64,000 bases of DNA from an uncultured bacterium (lineage in GTDB: Bacteria; Myxococcota_A; Bradymonadia; UBA7976; VGTA01), in assembly GCA_943788935.1 (NCBI GenBank), contig CALSSE010000001.1:23269-87268 (forward strand). The letters run 5' to 3'. The stretch's first letter is position 1. Each line of letters opens with the position of its first letter. The position numbers and the translations under genes were made by a program. The notes under the pieces were generated by a model, which saw only the letters and a program-made list of their open reading frames with translations, was not told where the DNA came from and made no database searches. Shown in pieces: positions 54,001-63,316 of this stretch.

Positions 54001-57000
54001 TCATCTAGAGCTAGGGTTGCCTTTATACCAACGCCTAGATTCAAGTAGCACTGCGCTGACCATAGCGATCGCCACAAGCCAGAAGAGCTCAACGCTATTT
54101 GGCATATTGGTCTTCTGTGCTGCGTTGGTCATCGCCTGCTTGAGTCGATCGTTTGTCGGTAAGTAGAGCGGCTGAGAGGTAAGGGTGAGCGGCCGTCTCT
54201 TCAGTGCATGTTCTAATGTCTGATGATAAACGCTCAGGGCTCTCTCACGATTTGGGGTCAGAAGAGGTGAGCTCGCAGGGAGTAGGGTATGAGGTAACTC
54301 TCCCTGAAGAGCAGTTGAGGTCAGCCGGTAGAGAGAAGGGTCAGACATCTTCATCCATAAGGGCTCACAATCTCTGATTGAATGAGAGGTATTGACCGTG
54401 GTTGTATCGCAGTTAACGAGTACACTTTCCCCATCCCATAAAGGATGCCATCGATAAGTCTGTGACTGATCATTAGCGCTAAGGGTGGCCTTCCCCTTGA
54501 GTCTCCCTTTATGAGAACGAGCGTATACTGCGCTGACCGCTCCGTGAAGAGCTGACCAATGCGCCGCCCGCTGGGAGTATTCTCCTAATCGCACTTGCCA
54601 CTGCCCATATTGACCCTCTCTTGTTCCAAGTACAGAAGCCCATTGAGCGGGGGTCAAGTCCCAAGGGGTCGCTACCAATTGAACCACTCGACCAAACCCT
54701 AAGCCTCTCTCCGCAAAGACAGGCTCTCCATTAGCGTATACCAGCGTTCGAGAGAAGGGTCTCAAGCCCATCGATGAATAGGATATGGCTGTCGGTAGCG
54801 AGCCGCCTATCTTTTGATCCCACAGACGAGTGCTCTCTAGTTCGACCTTGGTGTGATCGACCAGAGAGCTGAGTGGGTCATTGAGTTGGTCTAGACTGAA
54901 GGATGACCAGAGGGTCGTAGAGGCCTCAGCGGCTTTAGAGAAAGAGAGACAGGGGTCTTGGCATTGAGGCTCTCTCGAAGTCGTCTTCCTCTGAGTCCGT
55001 TGATTAGTATGCAAGGCGATCGTAACATTTACTCCGCTCGCCTCTATACGTTCGGGAAGTGAGTTGAGGAGTCGCTGTGGGTCATCTCCCCACTCTCCAT
55101 CAGTGATGATCACCCAGTGAGCAGGGAGCGAAGGCCTGCGGTAGGTGAGCGCTAACTCTAGAGCGGCGTGAAGCTCTGTACCCCCACGACTCATGGTGGG
55201 GGCGGGGAGCGTATGGAGTTGGTGACGCTCCGTCGGTGGGAGGGTCAACTCTACGCCCCCACCAAAGCTGATGAGCGTGATCTCATCATGGGGGGGGAGC
55301 TGAGCGATCAGCGAAGAGAGCTTAGTGGTGACCTCATCAATACCAGGGCCTCCGGCTTCTCGATCGATACTCCCACTGCGGTCGATCATAAAGACGATCT
55401 GAGCGCTCCGGTCCTTAGGGATCGGTCTTGAGGCATTGAGAGGGGTAAGGGCTCTCCACACCTCTCCCTTTTCTCCCCTCTCTAGCTCTCTGTAAGCCGC
55501 CCGGTCTCTCTCAGTGAGTTCACCTGAGATAAATAATACCCCCCCGTGATGCACCCAGTCCCGAAGGTGCTCAATATGAGTGAGAGTGAGCTTTGAAGGA
55601 GGGATATTATCGAGGATGACCCCTCGTAAGTCTCTAGGTAAGGGCTGGTTTAACGCTTGCGGTGGAGGAGCGATTACCTCTCCCCCGGCGGCCTCAACCC
55701 ATTTTATCGCTCTTCGACCCCAAACCCAATATCTTCGACGAGGCTGAGGGATAACAGGGAGAGATACTTTTAGCTCATGGTGAGCCTCTGCTTCATTGAT
55801 CTCTAGAGCACTCTCTGCTCTCTCTGCTCTCTCTGCTTTCTCTGCTCTCCCTGCTTTCCCTGCTTTCTCTGTTCCCTCTTGGTCGGGGTGAATGGCGGTC
55901 AGCTCAAGTTTGACAGGGATGACGCTTTGACCTCGATCTGGGATCCAGCGGGCGACCATTGACCCCTGTGGTGAGACTTTCATCTCTTCACGAGATCCAT
56001 TGATATAGAGATCAACCTCTACCCCCGATGATACGGGCGTGGAGAGTAACATGGTAACCAAGAGCCTCTTAGTATCGATATCACGATGAACATGGTGCTC
56101 TTTGATACGAAAGAGTGACCGCTTATTTGTAGGTCTATTGACTGTCGTCACCCAAGCGGGGCCTCGGTGGACTTCAGCGATCGATTGATTAAGTGTAGAT
56201 AAAGGAGCGACTTTGGGGTCGATTAAGAGCGGCTGACTATGGTGGTCTTTGGGAGAGAGTATGCTCACCTTGGGGGGCGAGAGAGCTTTGAACTCTGCCT
56301 CATTAAGCGTTACCAGAGGGCTATCTGGGTCAGAAAGCAGTGTGAGCTCTAGTGGACCTTGGGCTTTAAAGAGGATAGGCAGCAGACTTAAGAGCGTGAT
56401 CGTGATGACTACTTTACTGGCAGCGGATATGAACGCTTGTCTCCTGAGGATTATTAAGAGTGTTAAGGAGACAAAGACGCACAGTGAGAGGATCGTTAGA
56501 GCGACCCTCTGCCGAGGGCCAAATCGCTTAAACCTTGTCAATAATGAGTCATCTGGCCCTCGATCTATCTGAGCTCCATTAATCCTGAGTTCTCGCGCTC
56601 TCTGATCGATCAGTTTGGTCGGATTCGCTCGTCGAATGATCATTAAGGGGGCCTCCTGCTCTTTTAGGAGACGATGTTGACCCGCTGGAGGTCGAGCGAT
56701 GATCAGTCCTTGATGATAGATGTTTAGATGTCGCATCGGCGCTCGTAAAGACTGTTTAAACAGCTCTACCGAGAGCGCGTTCTTAATCTCCGCATCATCC
56801 TCTAGCTGAGCGGTGAGGTGCTGTGGGAACCCTTCTTTATTTGGACCTCGGGCGATATCATTGAGCGCTAGGGACTTGTGACTCTCATTCGCCAGATAAA
56901 ATGTAGTGTCTCGTGGAAGGATCGCCAGCAGAGGTTCACCTTCAAGCCACTCATAACAGCGGGAGCGGAGCTTCTTCTCTTGTTGGACCGTTTCAAACAA

Positions 57001-58527
57001 CGAGGTATTTAGACTCAAAGCCGCTCCTGAAGTAAGGGCGCGCAGGTCAAATCCAACATGATAATGACGAGATCCATCTTGATGAAGGAGCCATGAGGCG
57101 ACTCTATTGGAGCTCTCCCATTGTCCTGAAATGAGTGTTTGGTTCATCTTTGGATTGACGAGCCATAAGAGCGTTGAGCCCATTGATAATAACTTGAATC
57201 GATTGATCTTAAAGAGAGGCGAGGGTAGACTCGGGGCGGTGAGAGCGAGAGCTTGAGAGGCGATGACCTGATCAATACTCCACTCCATGAGATTAGAGAT
57301 TGGGGACAGGGGCGTCCAAACCTCCCCTCTCTTTAATCTCTCTTGAATCAGCCCGACTTCCCAGGAATCTCTCTGACCAGCGAAATAATAGTGTAGCTCT
57401 CCAGCATCTCTCTCTGTTTGATTAGAGGAAGGAGTCACGTGGTGAGCGGTCAACTCGACACCGATAAGAGAGAGGCTCTCAGCGAGTTTGGCAGGTATAG
57501 AGGGTGGTGTCTGAAGAGGTGTCATCCCCTGCCGATTAAGTCGCCAATCAGTCTTTGGTAGAGGGACACAAAGAGGGTAAGGAGGATCGCGTAAATATCC
57601 CGCCTGGCGTGTGACTACTCTCACCGCTGACCCGCTGAGCTCTTGAACCTGATCTCGACTTGACCACTCTAATCTATGATCATTCTCACCGGCTTGAAAT
57701 ACACCTATCTCTTGCCAACGACCTCCATGTTGATTGCGTTTACTGCTCTTGTGAGGGACAAATCGCTCAAGATGGAAGCTGATCGGTTGAGCTTCAAGTC
57801 CATCTCCATCTCCTTTATGGACAACCGATGACATTAACGCTTCGATCTTTAAGCGAGGTGTCCCCTCAGTGGAGTCAACCCAACTCGCTTTCACCCTTTG
57901 TAGAATCGGCTCCCGTGGCACAGGGTAAACCACCTCTTCAGGTGAGACAGAGTCTAAAATGTCATTCAAGATTGATAGGGGCTGAGGTGTTCCGGTCAAT
58001 CGGGGAAGAGTAATGAGCGCCCCTCTGTTCGCAGAGAGCGGTTTAAGCTCATTGGAGCTTGACCAACCATAGATATTCGCTTTTTGACTCTCGGTATGGG
58101 CTATATCTTGAGGTGATCTTAATGGATGTGAATGAGGGTTAATTCGCTGTAAGACACTTCCAGAAGAGGACGATAGGTATCGATCTGCGAAGACATAAAC
58201 AGGCGCCTTCAGATCTTGATTGATCTTAACAGACCCTTGAGTGAGAATTACAGTTCCCTTCGGTGGAGGGTCAGGCCAATAGAGTGACGAGAGCAGACCC
58301 ATTATCGAGAAGATGAGCAGGCACTTCATTGATAACAAGAGTGGAGCGCTCACTTGTAAGCGGCTCACCTCAGCTCTGTGGTCGCGTTGAGGAAGCAAGC
58401 TGATACCAAGATAAGTTGCGCGTCTTGAGTCTCGGTGATAGAGATGGTGCCAAAGAAGATAGCCGAGGCTGAGACAGAGAAGCGGTAAAGAGCACCACCT
58501 GAATATGTTCTCTAATAGACCTAACAT
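54001..58527 (-). CDS. Very large membrane protein with a von Willebrand factor A domain
   Basis: 1508 residues. The N-terminus has two membrane helices with a BatA-like short loop (about 8-80). Long extracytoplasmic beta-rich regions follow, with further hydrophobic segments near 665-705. Then come a region typical of amidotransferase-like VWA membrane proteins (IEHLRDWVHHGGVLFISGE, about 985-1005) and a VWA domain (about 1038-1200) with an intact MIDAS (FMIDRSGS; MSRGGTELHAAL; VIITDGEWGD). A final helix (VELFWLVAIAMVSAVLL) and a short basic tail end it. A KAGRAEKAERAER repeat lies near 890-905. It is probably a metal-dependent envelope adhesion or assembly protein; no MoxR ATPase is adjacent. 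GAGGAG lies just before the ATG. Confidence 0.78.
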   Translation of the reverse strand: MLGLLENIFRWCSLPLLCLSLGYLLWHHLYHRDSRRATYLGISLLPQRDHRAEVSRLQVSAPLLLSMKCLLIFSIMGLLSSLYWPDPPPKGTVILTQGSVKINQDLKAPVYVFADRYLSSSSGSVLQRINPHSHPLRSPQDIAHTESQKANIYGWSSSNELKPLSANRGALITLPRLTGTPQPLSILNDILDSVSPEEVVYPVPREPILQRVKASWVDSTEGTPRLKIEALMSSVVHKGDGDGLEAQPISFHLERFVPHKSSKRNQHGGRWQEIGVFQAGENDHRLEWSSRDQVQELSGSAVRVVTRQAGYLRDPPYPLCVPLPKTDWRLNRQGMTPLQTPPSIPAKLAESLSLIGVELTAHHVTPSSNQTERDAGELHYYFAGQRDSWEVGLIQERLKRGEVWTPLSPISNLMEWSIDQVIASQALALTAPSLPSPLFKINRFKLLSMGSTLLWLVNPKMNQTLISGQWESSNRVASWLLHQDGSRHYHVGFDLRALTSGAALSLNTSLFETVQQEKKLRSRCYEWLEGEPLLAILPRDTTFYLANESHKSLALNDIARGPNKEGFPQHLTAQLEDDAEIKNALSVELFKQSLRAPMRHLNIYHQGLIIARPPAGQHRLLKEQEAPLMIIRRANPTKLIDQRARELRINGAQIDRGPDDSLLTRFKRFGPRQRVALTILSLCVFVSLTLLIILRRQAFISAASKVVITITLLSLLPILFKAQGPLELTLLSDPDSPLVTLNEAEFKALSPPKVSILSPKDHHSQPLLIDPKVAPLSTLNQSIAEVHRGPAWVTTVNRPTNKRSLFRIKEHHVHRDIDTKRLLVTMLLSTPVSSGVEVDLYINGSREEMKVSPQGSMVARWIPDRGQSVIPVKLELTAIHPDQEGTEKAGKAGRAEKAERAERAESALEINEAEAHHELKVSLPVIPQPRRRYWVWGRRAIKWVEAAGGEVIAPPPQALNQPLPRDLRGVILDNIPPSKLTLTHIEHLRDWVHHGGVLFISGELTERDRAAYRELERGEKGEVWRALTPLNASRPIPKDRSAQIVFMIDRSGSIDREAGGPGIDEVTTKLSSLIAQLPPHDEITLISFGGGVELTLPPTERHQLHTLPAPTMSRGGTELHAALELALTYRRPSLPAHWVIITDGEWGDDPQRLLNSLPERIEASGVNVTIALHTNQRTQRKTTSREPQCQDPCLSFSKAAEASTTLWSSFSLDQLNDPLSSLVDHTKVELESTRLWDQKIGGSLPTAISYSSMGLRPFSRTLVYANGEPVFAERGLGFGRVVQLVATPWDLTPAQWASVLGTREGQYGQWQVRLGEYSQRAAHWSALHGAVSAVYARSHKGRLKGKATLSANDQSQTYRWHPLWDGESVLVNCDTTTVNTSHSIRDCEPLWMKMSDPSLYRLTSTALQGELPHTLLPASSPLLTPNRERALSVYHQTLEHALKRRPLTLTSQPLYLPTNDRLKQAMTNAAQKTNMPNSVELFWLVAIAMVSAVLLESRRWYKGNPSSR

Positions 58528-58668
58528 ATTCTCCTCTTATGACTTGGATATAATAGTCGCAGGTGACGAGCTTGAAGATTCATGTAATGATTAGTTATGA
58601 TAATCTATCTGATAAACACGTTCTTTTAATATTCAGTCAACATCTTACGCTCAATCAAGACTATATTT

Positions 58669-59715
58669 ATGGATGAAGATGCTACAAAAACTCTAAGTCG
58701 CAGAGACTGGGAGATCGTGGATAATAATAATGCAGGCCAAGGGCAATATATGCTCAGAGGGAGCAGAGTCTCTTCTCCTCAGCGTTATCAGCTCCTCGCG
58801 CTTTTATTGCTCTTTATTACCTTGATCAGCCCTCAGCCTTTAACCGCGATCACCGGCTTATGGTTAGCGGGGTGGGCATCTCGTCGCTTTACGTTGTCGG
58901 TGTCTGCTGATCATGGAATAGAGCTCACCTCTATTCTGCTCTTCCCTTATCGACGAATACGCTTACCTCTCTTGTCCACTCAGCTCAAGGTCATTGAGGT
59001 CTATAGCTCTGAGTCATTCTCTCGTCTCAAGCAGTCGCCAGAGCAGGGTCAACAGGATCACTTGAGACTCATAGACTTGGCGCTCGCTCACCCAGAGCTA
59101 CGTGAGAGTCCAGTCGTGCTTATGCGCCTGGAGTATCATCAGGGACTTAAACTGTGTCGGTTGTTCGCCTCTTGGACGCATGTCTCGCATCAGCGACGGA
59201 GCATCTCTAGCCTGAGTCCTTTACCGCTATTTAACAGTGAACCCGGTGAATGGGTCATCGCTCTCCTTGACCTCTTCCCCTATCTATTAGGACCGAGGCG
59301 GGACTTTAATGATATCCATACAAAACTCAGCTATTGGGCGCCAAGGCAGACATCGATCATTATCACTGTGATCGCTACTCTCTTGGCTTGTATGATCGCG
59401 TTAATCTCGCCAGTGATTGCGATGAGCTTGGTATTTGGCTCACTCGCCAGCCTCTGCGCAGTACGTGAGCATATTTACATTGATCACCATCACCTCATCT
59501 GGCGGCGAAGTGTCTTCAATATCACCAATGACGAGAAAGTGTTCTCTCCCAAAGTACAGGCCACGCTTGAGAGAGGGATTCACACTCCGAGTGGCCGTAG
59601 TGTCTATTTAGCAGAGAGCTTAAATACGCAAGACTCAATGATGATCGGTAAACCATGGGACGCGGCTTGGATCCACCGAGAGATCAATAAGGGATTACTA
59701 CGCCACACTAAGTAG
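58669..59715 (+). CDS. Membrane protein of unknown function
   Basis: 348 residues. One hydrophobic hairpin is at about 38-72 (YQLLALLLLFITLISPQPLT) and another at about 226-266 (TSIIITVIATLLACMIALI), with a soluble domain between and after them. The post-helix strands RRFTLSVSADHGIELTSILL and YIDHHHLIWRRSVFN resemble PH-like domains of small membrane proteins, without certainty. There is no good ribosome site before the ATG. It is divergent from the giant VWA gene. Confidence 0.6.
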   Translation: MDEDATKTLSRRDWEIVDNNNAGQGQYMLRGSRVSSPQRYQLLALLLLFITLISPQPLTAITGLWLAGWASRRFTLSVSADHGIELTSILLFPYRRIRLPLLSTQLKVIEVYSSESFSRLKQSPEQGQQDHLRLIDLALAHPELRESPVVLMRLEYHQGLKLCRLFASWTHVSHQRRSISSLSPLPLFNSEPGEWVIALLDLFPYLLGPRRDFNDIHTKLSYWAPRQTSIIITVIATLLACMIALISPVIAMSLVFGSLASLCAVREHIYIDHHHLIWRRSVFNITNDEKVFSPKVQATLERGIHTPSGRSVYLAESLNTQDSMMIGKPWDAAWIHREINKGLLRHTK

Positions 59716-59911
59716 TCTCTGCAGATCTCCTCATCTGAGGTTCTCGATTTGAGTGGTGTAGGGAAGTGATCTTGATCGTCCATTGACTTCATAAGCGGAC
59801 AGTCATCTTAATCTCCTGGTCTTGGCATCGGCAAAGGATCTCTTAATGAGTCATCCCTTGAGCTCGCCAACCTCTTACTTGATCAGGCATGTTACTTAGC
59901 CAATAGTCGAC

Positions 59912-60940
59912 TCAGAAGGGGATTGGGTCATCTCCGTCATCTCCACCACCCGTTGATCCATCAGGCTTACCTGTTGGGGATCCCCAACTTTGACCGCTCC
60001 AAGCTCCGCTTTTATTATCACTGGGCGCATTCGCTGTACCGCTTCCCCATGAGCTGCCCGCTGCTGCAGCTCCACCGGTATTCCCCCAGCCTCCTCCACC
60101 ACCGCCGCTGTTACCACCGCCGCTGTTACCGCCATCGCTGTTACCGCCATCGCTGTTACCGCCATCGCTGTTTCCGCCGCCGCCGAAGCCGCCGCCACTG
60201 TTTCCGCCGCCGCCGAAGCCGCCGCCACTGTTTCCGCCGCCGCCGAAGCCGCCGCCACTGTTTCCGCCGCTACTGTTTCCGGCGCCGCCGAAGCCGCCGC
60301 TGTTTCCGCCGCCGCCGAAGCCGCCGCCGCTGTTTCCGCCGCCACTGTTTCCGCCGCCGAAGCCGCCGCTGCTGTTTCCGCCGCCGCCGAAGCCGCCGCT
60401 ACTGTTTCCGCCGCCGCCGAAGCCGCCGCTGCTGTTTCCGCCGCCGCCGAAGCCGCCGCTGCTGTTTCCGCCGCCGCCGAAGCCGCCGCTGCTGTTTCCG
60501 CCGCCGCCGAAGCCGCCGCCGCTGTTTCCGCCACCGCTACGAGGTTGGGCGTTCCACGAGGAATTGGATCCCTGCTCATTGGGGTTGGACTCTCGGGCGT
60601 CGAGCGAGCGCCAGGTAAGCGCTTTGATTTCCCAGATCTTGTTACGTGCTCCTCCTTGGCCCATCCCTTGGTTTCCATCACCCACTTCATAGCTGCGTAA
60701 TGAACCCTCGATATAAACAGAGCTACCTTTTTTGAGTTGACTCGTCGCGCGATCAACGGACGCTCCCCAAATCTTAACAGTATGCCACTCGGTTGATTTC
60801 TGCCATTGACCATTTCGGTCTTGGTAGTTCTCATTTGTCGCGAGACGTAGCTTCGCGTAAGGCTGACCATTAGAAGTCGACAGACGCTCGGGGTCTGCCC
60901 CCAAGTTACCTATTAGGGTTACACGATTGATAGATGCCAT
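59912..60940 (-). CDS. ssb: Single-stranded DNA-binding protein with an extra-long glycine-rich linker
   Basis: 342 residues against about 170-180 for typical SSBs. The OB fold occupies 1 to about 110: INRVTLIGNLGADPE, FAKLRLATNE-like YAKLRLATNENYQDRNGQW, TEWHTVKIWG and GSSVYIEGSLRSYEV. Residues about 130-285 are GGGFGGGGNSS-type repeats. The protein ends in an acidic tip, DDGDDPIPF, the conserved interaction peptide for replication and repair partners. Both ends are intact, so the long repeat is a linker in a functional SSB. AGGAG is 9 nt before the ATG. Confidence 0.94.
   Translation of the reverse strand: MASINRVTLIGNLGADPERLSTSNGQPYAKLRLATNENYQDRNGQWQKSTEWHTVKIWGASVDRATSQLKKGSSVYIEGSLRSYEVGDGNQGMGQGGARNKIWEIKALTWRSLDARESNPNEQGSNSSWNAQPRSGGGNSGGGFGGGGNSSGGFGGGGNSSGGFGGGGNSSGGFGGGGNSSGGFGGGGNSSGGFGGGNSGGGNSGGGFGGGGNSGGFGGAGNSSGGNSGGGFGGGGNSGGGFGGGGNSGGGFGGGGNSDGGNSDGGNSDGGNSGGGNSGGGGGGWGNTGGAAAAGSSWGSGTANAPSDNKSGAWSGQSWGSPTGKPDGSTGGGDDGDDPIPF
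60100..60535 (-). repeat. Glycine-rich tandem repeat inside ssb
   Basis: Roughly 30- and 33-bp units built from GGCGGCGGNAACAGC-like blocks code for GGGFGGGGNSS/GGNSGGG. The copies differ mainly by GGC/AGC and short deletions, all in multiples of three. The high GC content of this block contrasts with its surroundings. Confidence 0.9.
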
Positions 60941-61195
60941 TGAAGCTCACTCCTCTTCAAGTGATGTGATCAAAGTCCAAGCTGGTTCATTTGAAAGTAA
61001 ATCTTGTGCGGTGAAGATACACTCATACTCTGATAACACTATGTGTGAAAGTTTCGTGACAAAAAATAGTATTTCTCTTAAAACTTTACCAGCTGAGTCA
61101 CTTACGATATGCCCTAAAATGACATAGTCTAGGCATCTATAAGGAAATTTTAGGACTAGCGTCTCAATCGATAAAGAAATATAGGTTTATACAGA

Positions 61196-62569
61196 GTGCA
61201 AAAATCATCAAGACGATCACCTCATACGGCCCAAAAACCTGTGGTCTCACCTTATGAGTTCCCAATAAAGCTCATCGATCAAGATGCATTCTATATCGTT
61301 AAGAGATTACAATCTTTTGGCTATTTGGCCTATTTTGTAGGTGGATGTGTTCGAGATGCCCTGCTAGGCAAAGCCCCTAAAGACTTTGATATAGTCACCT
61401 CAGCGAGGCCACGAGAAGTCAGAGGCGTCTTTCGTAACGCCCAATTGATTGGTCGTAGGTTTAAGCTCGCGCATCTTCATTTTCCTGAGAACAAGGTCCT
61501 TGAAGTGGCTACTTTTCGTCAACCTCCCTCTCGCGATTCGATTCAAGATGGGGTGATCGTAGAAGATAATGAGTATGGGACGCCGGAGACCGATGCGTAT
61601 CGACGTGATTTCACGATTAATGCTCTTTTTTACGATCCTTTAAAGAGTGTGATTATAGACTACACAGGAGGACTAGCCGATGTTGAGCGACGAGTGATTC
61701 GTAGCATAGGTGATCCGAAAGTTCGGTTTAGAGAAGATCCCATTCGAATGCTAAGAGCGATCAAGTTTGCGGCCCGACTTGACTTGAACTTTGATGACCA
61801 AGTCAAAGAAGCCATGAGGGGAGAGCGAGAGTCCTTGGTAGAGGCGGCGAGACCTCGACTTCAGCAAGAGCTAGTACGTTTTCTTCAAGGGGGGTCGGCT
61901 CTGCGTTCATTTGAGCTTTTGATTGAGTTTCGTTATTTACAGCTAATGTCTCCTGAGTTACACGCCTGGATGAATCATGATCCAAACGGAGCTCAGAGCT
62001 TGAGTCAGCTGCTAGGTAGTCATGACCAACATACGCGAACTCTTTGGCCTCAACCCGCGAGAGAGGACCGGATTCTCTCGGTTATATTTTGGCCATGGGT
62101 GAGTTCTTTAGTCCTTAGCTCGACACCTACTGAGCGGCTTCAGAATACGGCTAATGAAGAGCCTCTCCCTCCTCTTAAGTTACGTGATCTGAAGATGTTG
62201 ATGATCAGACTTTTGGCGCCAACCGCTACGAGGATTGGGATGTCGATTAAGGGCTTGCATGCGATCAGCCGAATTCTCAGTGCACAAGTCATCCATCAGC
62301 TGAGATCTGAGGGGATGATGATGTATAGAGGGGGTCAGAGCTTTAAAGGGGAGGTAAGTTTTGAGTCTTTGTTACTCCTTAAGTCTCGTTATCATGCAGG
62401 CTTAGCGAGTGAAGAGGAGTGGAGAGAGGTCGAAGAGCAATGGAGACAGACCTTAGCAGAGCAGCAGAAGAGGCCAGGGAAGAGTAAAGGTCAGTCAAGA
62501 CTGCTTATCCCCAAGAAGCCTGTGGTTAAGCCTACAAAAAAGAGACCGCGCCGCTCTCGTTCCTCTTGA
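61196..62569 (+). CDS. pcnB: PcnB-type polynucleotide adenylyltransferase (poly(A) polymerase)
   Basis: 457 residues, class II nucleotidyltransferase: YFVGGCVRDALLGKAPKDFDIVTSA has the GG and DxD catalytic motif. RRDFTINALFYDP, DYTGGLADVERRVIRSIG and RFREDPIRMLRAIKFAARL are the neck and head motifs. The motif RGVFRNAQLIGRRFKLAHL and the basic C-terminus (PKKPVVKPTKKRPRRSRSS) favour poly(A) polymerase over CCA-adding enzyme. It would add 3' A-tails that promote RNA decay. The start is GTG 61196, with a weak ribosome site. It is divergent from ssb. Confidence 0.88.
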   Translation: MQKSSRRSPHTAQKPVVSPYEFPIKLIDQDAFYIVKRLQSFGYLAYFVGGCVRDALLGKAPKDFDIVTSARPREVRGVFRNAQLIGRRFKLAHLHFPENKVLEVATFRQPPSRDSIQDGVIVEDNEYGTPETDAYRRDFTINALFYDPLKSVIIDYTGGLADVERRVIRSIGDPKVRFREDPIRMLRAIKFAARLDLNFDDQVKEAMRGERESLVEAARPRLQQELVRFLQGGSALRSFELLIEFRYLQLMSPELHAWMNHDPNGAQSLSQLLGSHDQHTRTLWPQPAREDRILSVIFWPWVSSLVLSSTPTERLQNTANEEPLPPLKLRDLKMLMIRLLAPTATRIGMSIKGLHAISRILSAQVIHQLRSEGMMMYRGGQSFKGEVSFESLLLLKSRYHAGLASEEEWREVEEQWRQTLAEQQKRPGKSKGQSRLLIPKKPVVKPTKKRPRRSRSS

Positions 62570-62631
62570 GCGACCGTTGAGGACGGAGAGTCTACATTTG
62601 AGAGGTAGTGATGAGCTACTGAGAGTCTTAC

Positions 62632-63183
62632 ATGCCAAAACTTCTAATCAAGTCTTTGCTCAGAGATCGGTATTTTTTAATATTGTTGATCACTTGGGCT
62701 TTGAATGATCATGTGTTCAAATATAGTCATCCAAGCGTTTGGACAGGTAAGATCTCTGACGTGACAAGTTTGGCATGTACTCCGGTCCTTATGTTCATTA
62801 CCATGATCGGCGCAGGAGAGCTACTTAAGTCAAGAAGAGATAGTCGCGCGAGCTTTGAGAGACAGCGATATCAGAGCTCACAGCTCCACTTTGTGCTAAT
62901 GACCTTTAACGCTTTATCGATGTCGGCGTTGATGATTGGGATTAATGGATACCAACGCTGGGCAGATGCTTATTGTTGGGGACTGGGTCTCGCTCAATGG
63001 CCTTTTATTGGCTTTCAGACCTGGTGGCGCTATGGGCAGTGGCCTCCTATGCCATCAGTCACACTGACGATGGATCCCACGGATGCTTGGACGGCTCCGG
63101 CGTCACTGATCTCTCTCTGGTTACTGAGACGATCATTGGTGGCAGTCAAGAGAGAGCGATCATTGGAGTTGGGTAAGGGCTAA
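62632..63183 (+). CDS. Small membrane protein of unknown function
   Basis: 183 residues with about four hydrophobic segments (FLILLITWALN, SLACTPVLMFITMIGAGELL, LMTFNALSMSALMIGING, APASLISLWLLRRSL). The N-terminal motif LNDHVFKYSHPSVWTGKISDVTSL (start of segment one onward) resembles the NDHxxKxxxPxxxTGKLSD pattern I associate with uncharacterised myxobacterial membrane proteins. The function is unknown; the ribosome site is weak. Confidence 0.6.
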   Translation: MPKLLIKSLLRDRYFLILLITWALNDHVFKYSHPSVWTGKISDVTSLACTPVLMFITMIGAGELLKSRRDSRASFERQRYQSSQLHFVLMTFNALSMSALMIGINGYQRWADAYCWGLGLAQWPFIGFQTWWRYGQWPPMPSVTLTMDPTDAWTAPASLISLWLLRRSLVAVKRERSLELGKG

Positions 63184-63316
63184 GTCGAGAGCGAAGAAGC
63201 ACAGTTAATGCTGAGAGCAATTGACCTATGAGCTCAATCAAGATACAAACATTTTTGTACCCCTTAATGTCGATTCCTACAAGACGACCTAAGCTTTACA
63301 ATGTCAGGTGAGCTTC

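Noticed and set aside
59896..60870. Long open frames rich in Ala/Glu/Thr (minus) and Arg/Cys/Phe (plus, 59923-60618) across the ssb repeat
   Set aside because: They are produced by the same GGC-rich repeat read in other frames; the ssb frame has a conserved OB fold, an acidic tip and a ribosome site.
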